From NCBI RefSeq assembly GCF_003073045.1, contig NC_037590.1:41470751-41534750 (forward strand): 64,000 bases of DNA, written 5' to 3'. The position numbers and the translations under genes were made by a program. Origin of the DNA: Pomacea canaliculata (lineage: Eukaryota; Mollusca; Gastropoda; Architaenioglossa; Ampullariidae). Below are positions 57,731-64,000 of the stretch, in pieces; positions within the stretch are counted from its first letter, which is position 1, and every line of letters starts with the position of its first letter. A model generated the notes under the pieces. That model was not told where the DNA came from, did no database searches, and was given only the letters and a program-made list of their open reading frames with translations.

Positions 57731-59560
57731 CCCATCCCCCCATTATTTTCTTCCTTCCACACAGCTGTGACACAGACCCGTAGCTTCCGGCCAAATAGCT
57801 CCGGCAGTGAGTCGTGTCTTGTCTTTATACATCACTACTTCTCGACAAGTCGACTGGCAAGAACTAAAGAAAGGTAATTAAAGTTGTAGAGGGAATGCAA
57901 GAAAAAGGAAAACAAAGAAATAAATGAATGCAACGACGGGTTTGACTAAGCAAGACATATGCAAAGAAAGAAATTTGATTTAGGGTGGGGAGGGGGAGCA
58001 GTGGAGGCTCCATTCAATTAATGTGTCTCCTGAAAAATGGACATAGCCTTAAAGTTAGAAATGTGACTTTACAAGCCCCTGGCCTCTATAGGAGTGGGGA
58101 GACCTAAAGGCTTCATTAAAGGAAGTTCATTAACGGCACTCACAACTCCACGCCCCCCTCCCCTCGGCTCAATTTGCTCAGTTCCACTCCCTTCTGTTCA
58201 ATGGGATCATACCCGATACCTCTGTTCAATCATTTCTATAACTCAAGACTTCTGAAATGTCATCGCCACACTCCACAAATCACCTTACAACTTCTCTGAA
58301 TGAGTAGCCACACAGGAAGTGGAAAACTCTTTCAAAATTCCCCATAACTGCAGGAATAAATGGTCGTGTCGCACTTTCATTGAAAATAAATCACTTAAGA
58401 GATAACAACCAATTCTTCATCCTTGAAATGTTCTACAACAGTTTAATCGTCAACAAGAGCAGACATCGTCTGCTCACTCAAGCAGCCCTTCACTCGAGGT
58501 CAAACGTGCTGTGACCCCGGCCCAATCCAGAGGATGATGGCCAGCTAGCTGCAGGACAGAAAGATCCCAAGAGTTAGCGGACAGCCGGTAACTACTTAGT
58601 ATGTAGAGCTGGCAGGACAGACACTAACTACTTATGGAGGACGATTTCAAAGAATTATGCATGCATGTGACCATCACCCCAAATTACTGGTTTGACCTCT
58701 TCCGGTTTTGTTGTCAACTCATTGCTTGTTTTGATTGTTACCAAGCATTTCAAATATTGCTATCAATCAAGGTCTGTCATTATTTTTAACAATACACTTT
58801 TTCGTGTTATTTTTACATTTTGTGTCACAGTTATCCCTATATTGTTCGACAAGTGTTCGTACATTTAATGGCAACCAAACAAAGGAAGTTATTTTTGTCA
58901 TTAATGAACATAGCACAAACTGCGCCATTATTGCCAACAGTCTTGGAAAAACCCAAAACCAAAATAACTTAACCTTATTAAACCTGAACAGATGGACCCT
59001 CATGATAGTTTGGATTTCTTCCCATTTAGTTAGTATTCGGCTGGACATATCACCTGGATGCTTTAACACTCTAAAACACTTTCCAGCTTCTTGAACATTT
59101 CTTAAGAGATAGATAGATGGACAGATATTTTTGCCGACACATTGATGTGGACAACGCACACCACCACTGCTGATGGTGCTTGCAGCTCTATTGATTCCCA
59201 TTGTAGTTCAGTACCCGGCGATACCGGCGTCAGCAACGTCCCCCGAAACTCAAAGCCGATCAGTTTCACTTCATCACACAGCCTCCATGTCACGCCAGTC
59301 CCGTCCATCGCAGTCACGACCCGACGAGCATTTCCTCCTCTCCATCCCCTCCCCCACTTCCCCAGCCTTCTCACACACACCCACCCACCCTTATCTCCCC
59401 AAACGGACTTCTTTTATTCAAAAATTTTCCAGACTTGACTTTCTCCCAGGCGCAATGCATCTACTTCCCCCAGTCCACCCCTTCCCCAACCCCACCCCCA
59501 GCCAACAAACTCAACGAGCAGCTCTCCAGGTCACACGGCCTGCAAAACTGTTAGTTTGCA
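57731..59560. other. Non-coding stretch
   Basis: AT-rich to mixed, with C-rich low-complexity DNA at 59330-59515. No gene recognised. Confidence 0.4.
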
Positions 59561-59860
59561 ATATCCCGCCTAATTAAATGATATCAAGCGTTGAATCAGC
59601 GCGCAAACAAGCCGACCGTTCCTCCCATTGATCAGCAGGGCACGTCTTCAACCAATCAATGGCCAGCGCTACGCAGCGGGCGCCCTCTGGTGATGGCCGA
59701 CGGAAAAGTAGATGTAATTGATTCCAGTGTACAAACACCAGGACACAGCAATCCAGCGCCGAATTCGCTTAGCGACAACACTAACTGCTGATCAACGATT
59801 ACGCAGGTCAACGCTCCGCTAATCGCCGGCCATCTTGGAGAAGCAGGGGAGGTAAGCGGA
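59560..59860. promoter_or_regulatory. Candidate regulatory island downstream of UNCX
   Basis: Non-repetitive CpG-containing sequence with AATTAAAT (59572) and TTGAATCAGC (59591), the two ends of the A/B block with a longer spacer, several TGATCAGC/ATCAAT cores and a CTCF-like GCGCCCTCTGGTGA at 59680-59693. Confidence 0.35.
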
Positions 59861-60121
59861 ATATTGGCGTGCTGCCGGATCCCAGGGGCTGGGGAGGAGG
59901 CTACCTGCATGTCATGCTATCCTCTGTAGGGTGGATTCACTTTCTCACTTGAGTTTGCTCTGTGTTGGATACTGCGTTTGAGATTGGGTGGTTGAAAATG
60001 CGGGTGAGCGCATGAGTCCAAGAAATGAATGCTTGAAATTTATGACATGAGTTTGTGTGGGTTTGAAATGTCTGTATATCACGGAAATGAAATAGGTAAG
60101 ATGCGTATTAACATAATATCT

Positions 60122-60145
60122 CTCACACACACACACACAAATACA
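60122..60145. repeat. CA microsatellite
   Basis: CTCACACACACACACACA-type run. Confidence 0.85.
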
Positions 60146-60339
60146 CGCGCACGTGCACACAGTGGAGATGGAGTCAGAATTCAGAAGAAAGAAAGAAGTG
60201 TTGTCTTCTATTGACAACAAACGACAGCAACACCACTGCGTTCTGTCGGATTCCCTAGAACCCACGACAGAGTTGTGGCTATCAGCAATCAACACTAACA
60301 AGCTTAAGGGAACCTGAAGAGAGACATTGCGCGTGGGTG

Positions 60340-60600
60340 AGCTGTACTCACCGTGCACCACCTTTTGTTAGCATCCACCTCTCGATCCCCGGCGAAAAGA
60401 CACTTCGCCGCCGTGCAATCGGCAAATATTTAACTGCCTTTAAGTCCTCCTACACCGTCGACATCGTCAATGCAATCCGAGGCCGGCACACGATGTCGAC
60501 GACAAAGAGGCAGCTGATGTTTGCCGAGGCCCCGCCAGAGCCAGGACGAAGATTAGGCTCCTGCTTGGCGATGGGCGAGATAAATCAGAGTTAGTTAAAC
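60340..60600. other. Candidate regulatory island downstream of UNCX
   Basis: CpG-rich, non-repetitive block bounded by AT-rich DNA. Frames are open on both strands without family resemblance. Confidence 0.25.
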
Positions 60601-61619
60601 TGTGCATTGCCAGGGACTCACAAGAGCTTGTTGGTGAGAAGTGCTGAATCAACAATCATTATTTCAATCAATGTTGTCTGTACCGACAGGGATGAAGGAT
60701 ATTTTATTTGTTTACTTTTCAATCTGCACAACGTACGTACGGAGTGAAAAAAAGGTGTAAACCGCTTTTATCGTGTTTTAACTGCCACGTCGATGAGATT
60801 CAAGCGATGATAAGTTAACATAGGGGTGGGTGGGTTGGTGGGTGGGTGAATGAGAATTATAACAAACTTGTGCAAGGAATGGAAAGTTTGTTGCAATTTT
60901 TTGTTAGAAAAAAATGTGAGCTTAATGTGAAATACATGTAAGCCTGGAACTAGGCAACATCTGTAAGAAGATGTCAAACAGTTTTTGTGGCATGTGCGCC
61001 GTAAAAGCATGGAAAACGAAGTCCGTTTTTTAACATATTCATGCTTCGTCTATTTTTTTTTTCTTTAACTTTTTAGTTTTCAGTGAAGGCTCTGAGCTTG
61101 ACTAGAGCACGTTAAACTTATTGCTTAATGAGTTGCATGCTTCGTATTGCAGTACTCACTTCATTTTTTTAAAACTTTCTTTCTTAGGGAGACTTGATAG
61201 AACAGTATTTCGAAAGACCATTCAGCATGTCCAAGTGGAAAGACTTTCAAGCCCCAAGCTGACAAAAATTGTTCTTACTAGCTAGTATTCCATTCATTGG
61301 TGATACAGTAGCTAGACGGGAAACAATTCTTCGACCATCATATAAAAAGCACATGAATGCCGGGAAACAACTTTAAGGAAAAGAGATTACAGAAGTAAAT
61401 AACCAACCAGGAAAGAAATATATTTGAATTTATTTTTATTTTTGTGGAATGTCCAAACAATGAATAGACTATCACCGGTTGGAGGCCTGCTTTAGCTTGC
61501 AGCTGGAACTCTCCCCACCTTCTACCACTACCTACCTAGCAGTGTTCCAGAAAAACAAAGACAATAAAACTATGAAGTCATAGCCCGGGGAAATATTAGT
61601 ATGGAAGGGGCTCGAAGGG

Positions 61620-61760
61620 CCTTTAAGGGCCCGTAGTCTGGTTGTTAGTGCATAGAAGGTCAACAATCAACTTCGAATTTCACCTGTGCCTGGAAAACTT
61701 TGTGGAATAGGCAGCCGCGCCGCCTATAAGTGGTTCACCGTGTCCAGATCACAGTTTATT
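61620..61760. repeat. SINE-like remnant
   Basis: Carries the reverse complement of the ACACGGTGAACCACTTA motif (61723-61742) shared with 43555 and 39347. A/B-box-like sequences are too degenerate to orient the element firmly. Confidence 0.35.
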
Positions 61761-62569
61761 AAAGGCGAAGCCCAGCCATCTCTTCTTTCCTCGTCTTCTC
61801 ACTTTAACCAAAAAGTTCCCCCTTTTCTGTATGTGGAAACAAATTGAGCCTCAAAACATGGACCTACATACCACCAGTCCTCGGCCTCCAACCCACTCCA
61901 GCATTCTCCAAATATTCTACCCAGTTAAAAAAGTAGTACCATTGTACTTTCTTTATTCCATCCACCTCCCATCTTTGCCACCCACCCCATTAGAAGGCCA
62001 GGTCGTGGCTGGAGCTATTGTGATCGATCCCTGTCTAAAGCCTTGACTGTTTTAACTATATTTCTAGCATCCTTAAATGTTCTGGTTATCAAACCGGGCT
62101 GCGCTTTGCCCGGACTCCCTGTTCAAAAGGAACTCTTTGCGCCCACTACCGAGAGCGGTTTGGCACACAACAGACACCTTGTTATGCCAACACTCGTCTG
62201 CAGTCCCGGAGGAAAGTGCATGGTATTTAGGATATGTCTCCCTTTTTTTTACTGTTTTGTTTGTTTTCCTTTTTGGTTTGTTTGTCGTATAAAGTAAAAG
62301 GTCCACCTCTCTCCCTCCCTGTGCAGAGGCATATAGCAAGCCAAGTAAGGTAATTATTCTAAACAGCTCTTGCAAAACTCAAAACATCCCTCTGTTTGCT
62401 AGAGAACTTCTTTATCAGAAAGCTAGCAGCAAAACAAACACTCACAGAATGCAATCAAAGAATGTCCTGCATTTTGCTTAAAATTAAGTTAGTGATGCAG
62501 CGGAATCCTGCGTTTCCGAGAAGGCTTTATTACAAAATAAAAATTATGTTTTCCTAAGCGGCCTGCTGT

Positions 62570-63610
62570 GTTTGTCGGTAACTTGTCCTCTTGCAAAACA
62601 CTGTTTGCAGCATAAGCACTTCAGACACCGGAAGTGCTGTACGCGATTGCGGTTCTTATTCCAAGTTTCTGTTGCTGTCTCTCGTTCTCTTCCTCCCTCT
62701 GCAACGAAGAGGCTTTATGGAGAAGACGACAGCCCATTGTTTTCCCCCAGGCCGGGGACTCGAACAATGTGCATCAAGTATGTTGCTTAACTATTTACTT
62801 GGCGAAAGCAGTGTGTGGACCTGGACGTGTCCGGCGAGTAAAGAGCTAGGTTATCTGGGTGCTGGGGAAACACAACGCACGCTCCCGGAAGTTCGCCTCC
62901 ATTTTCAACGACCGGATAATTTGCATCTGGGAGGAGGCAGGGAAGACGCCGTCGATGTTGTGGCTGGAACTATCTTCTCATGAGCCTCGCAGTTTGAGGT
63001 TAGAACAGCACCATGCTTGCCTGCTTTCTCTGAAAACACTGAACCACAACTGCGACCTCCTTCTGTACGGTTGCCTGCCCCTGAACTGCCCTGGTAACCG
63101 GGGCAGATTTAATCGACAAAAATCAAGAAATATTTATGTTTGATTAACACCAAATGAATGTCAAACCCACATTTTGCTCCGATCCTGATATTTGACGTTC
63201 AGGAAATTGTATGATTAAATTTCTCGGCAAAACACCCCCCAATCTCCTGCGCCGCCTCCTTCCCTCTCTCCATAATCAAAGGGAGAGTCACACAATATCA
63301 GGTTCGTGATGCGCGCGCAGGCGGAAGTCAGTCGGTTTCCCCACCAAAAGCTGCCTGTTGTAAAACCGCTGTCACAGGAAATTGGCGCCATGACTGGAGT
63401 GTTTGTTGAAGCATTACCGAACCGTTTGGAGCTTCATGTGCCTACAAGCAGGAAGATAAAGACAACGGCCGCTACAATGTCGTTGCTGTGATCAATGGCC
63501 GCCACGACTAGAGCTGCATCTCGCCATCTTATTGAATTAACCCGCCACGTCCGCGCATCAGGCCCGCGCAGCAAGACCTGCCGCTAGAGGGGGTACGACA
63601 CACACACACG
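62570..63610. other. CpG-containing islands at the right edge
   Basis: Two blocks (about 62570-63060 and 63230-63600) of non-repetitive, CpG-containing DNA. Frames on all phases are short and unrelated. A CTCF-like CCGCTAGAGGGGGT lies at 63582-63595. They continue the pattern of islands around UNCX, but could equally be regulatory to a gene beyond the window. Confidence 0.3.
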
Positions 63611-64000
63611 AAGAGTTGTCTGGGTTGTTCGTGGAGACATGCATCATTACATTTTTTTTTTCTTCCGTTTATCTGTCTAAATACTGCTTTCATGAACGGT
63701 TGTCTTCCTTGTCTGCGCTTGTAGGAGTTGAAGAGGTTGGCAATAAAGGTATTCTCCTTAGAGAACAATTCCCCGTATTCAAGCAAGCGCCATCTTGAAG
63801 CCACAACGAAGCCAGTGGGAGGTGGAGGGCCGACCGGAACATGTTGGCACTGACCAATGTATCACGGATACAGTCTCTGGACTGCTTGCAGACACATTTT
63901 CTGCGCTGACTTCTAGAACGAGGTCAGTCAAAAACGGACCTTTAACTCCTTAAACAATGTCGTGGCTACAAACGATTGCTTAGTTAAGACAATTTTTTCT

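Overview
This window is animal nuclear DNA: long introns with GT/AG borders, 62-68% AT intergenic sequence, many microsatellites, tRNA-derived SINE-like pieces, a non-LTR retrotransposon and a nuclear tRNA gene. The style of the retrotransposon and of the receptor gene suggests a lophotrochozoan, most likely a mollusc and perhaps a gastropod. The organism call is inference; no sequence here names a species.

Left third (1-18 kb). The left edge holds only tentative minus-strand coding pieces, near 2.1 kb and at 3.1-3.5 kb, a SINE-like element and a 25-bp satellite (4.5-4.9 kb). From 5.9 kb a plus-strand gene encodes the extracellular ANF (natriuretic-peptide-receptor-type) ligand-binding domain over six well-supported exons to 12.0 kb. 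A weaker seventh exon looks like a membrane helix. Two more exons (15.6-17.1 kb) encode an unrecognised tail and can be joined to it phase-correctly. No kinase-homology or guanylate cyclase domain is present, so if the join is right this is an orphan single-pass ANF-domain receptor with a new cytoplasmic tail. Its second intron carries a 5'-truncated, decayed RTE-like LINE that ends directly against a fourfold repeated splice acceptor.

Middle (18-27.5 kb). A nine-exon gene for gamma-glutamyl hydrolase (folate polyglutamate cleavage) is recognisable from signal peptide to stop, including the catalytic Cys and His. It and the receptor gene carry single-base frame breaks although their splice sites are intact. 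That pattern fits uncorrected indel errors better than gene death. A tRNA-Ser(CGA) gene lies at 27.4 kb.

Right half (27.5-64 kb). One gene, the UNCX/Unc-4 paired-like homeobox transcription factor, has three intact exons at 41.4-52.6 kb. Around 14 kb before it, more than 11 kb after it and both introns hold no other convincing gene but many CpG-containing, non-repetitive islands, as expected of the regulatory landscape of a developmental gene. The most striking signal is a 64-bp block repeated gap-free, in the same orientation, about 10 kb upstream and 5 kb downstream of UNCX. Each copy is bracketed by CTCF-like motifs in the same order. No operon-like cooperation is expected: the receptor, folate hydrolase, tRNA and UNCX are independent units.
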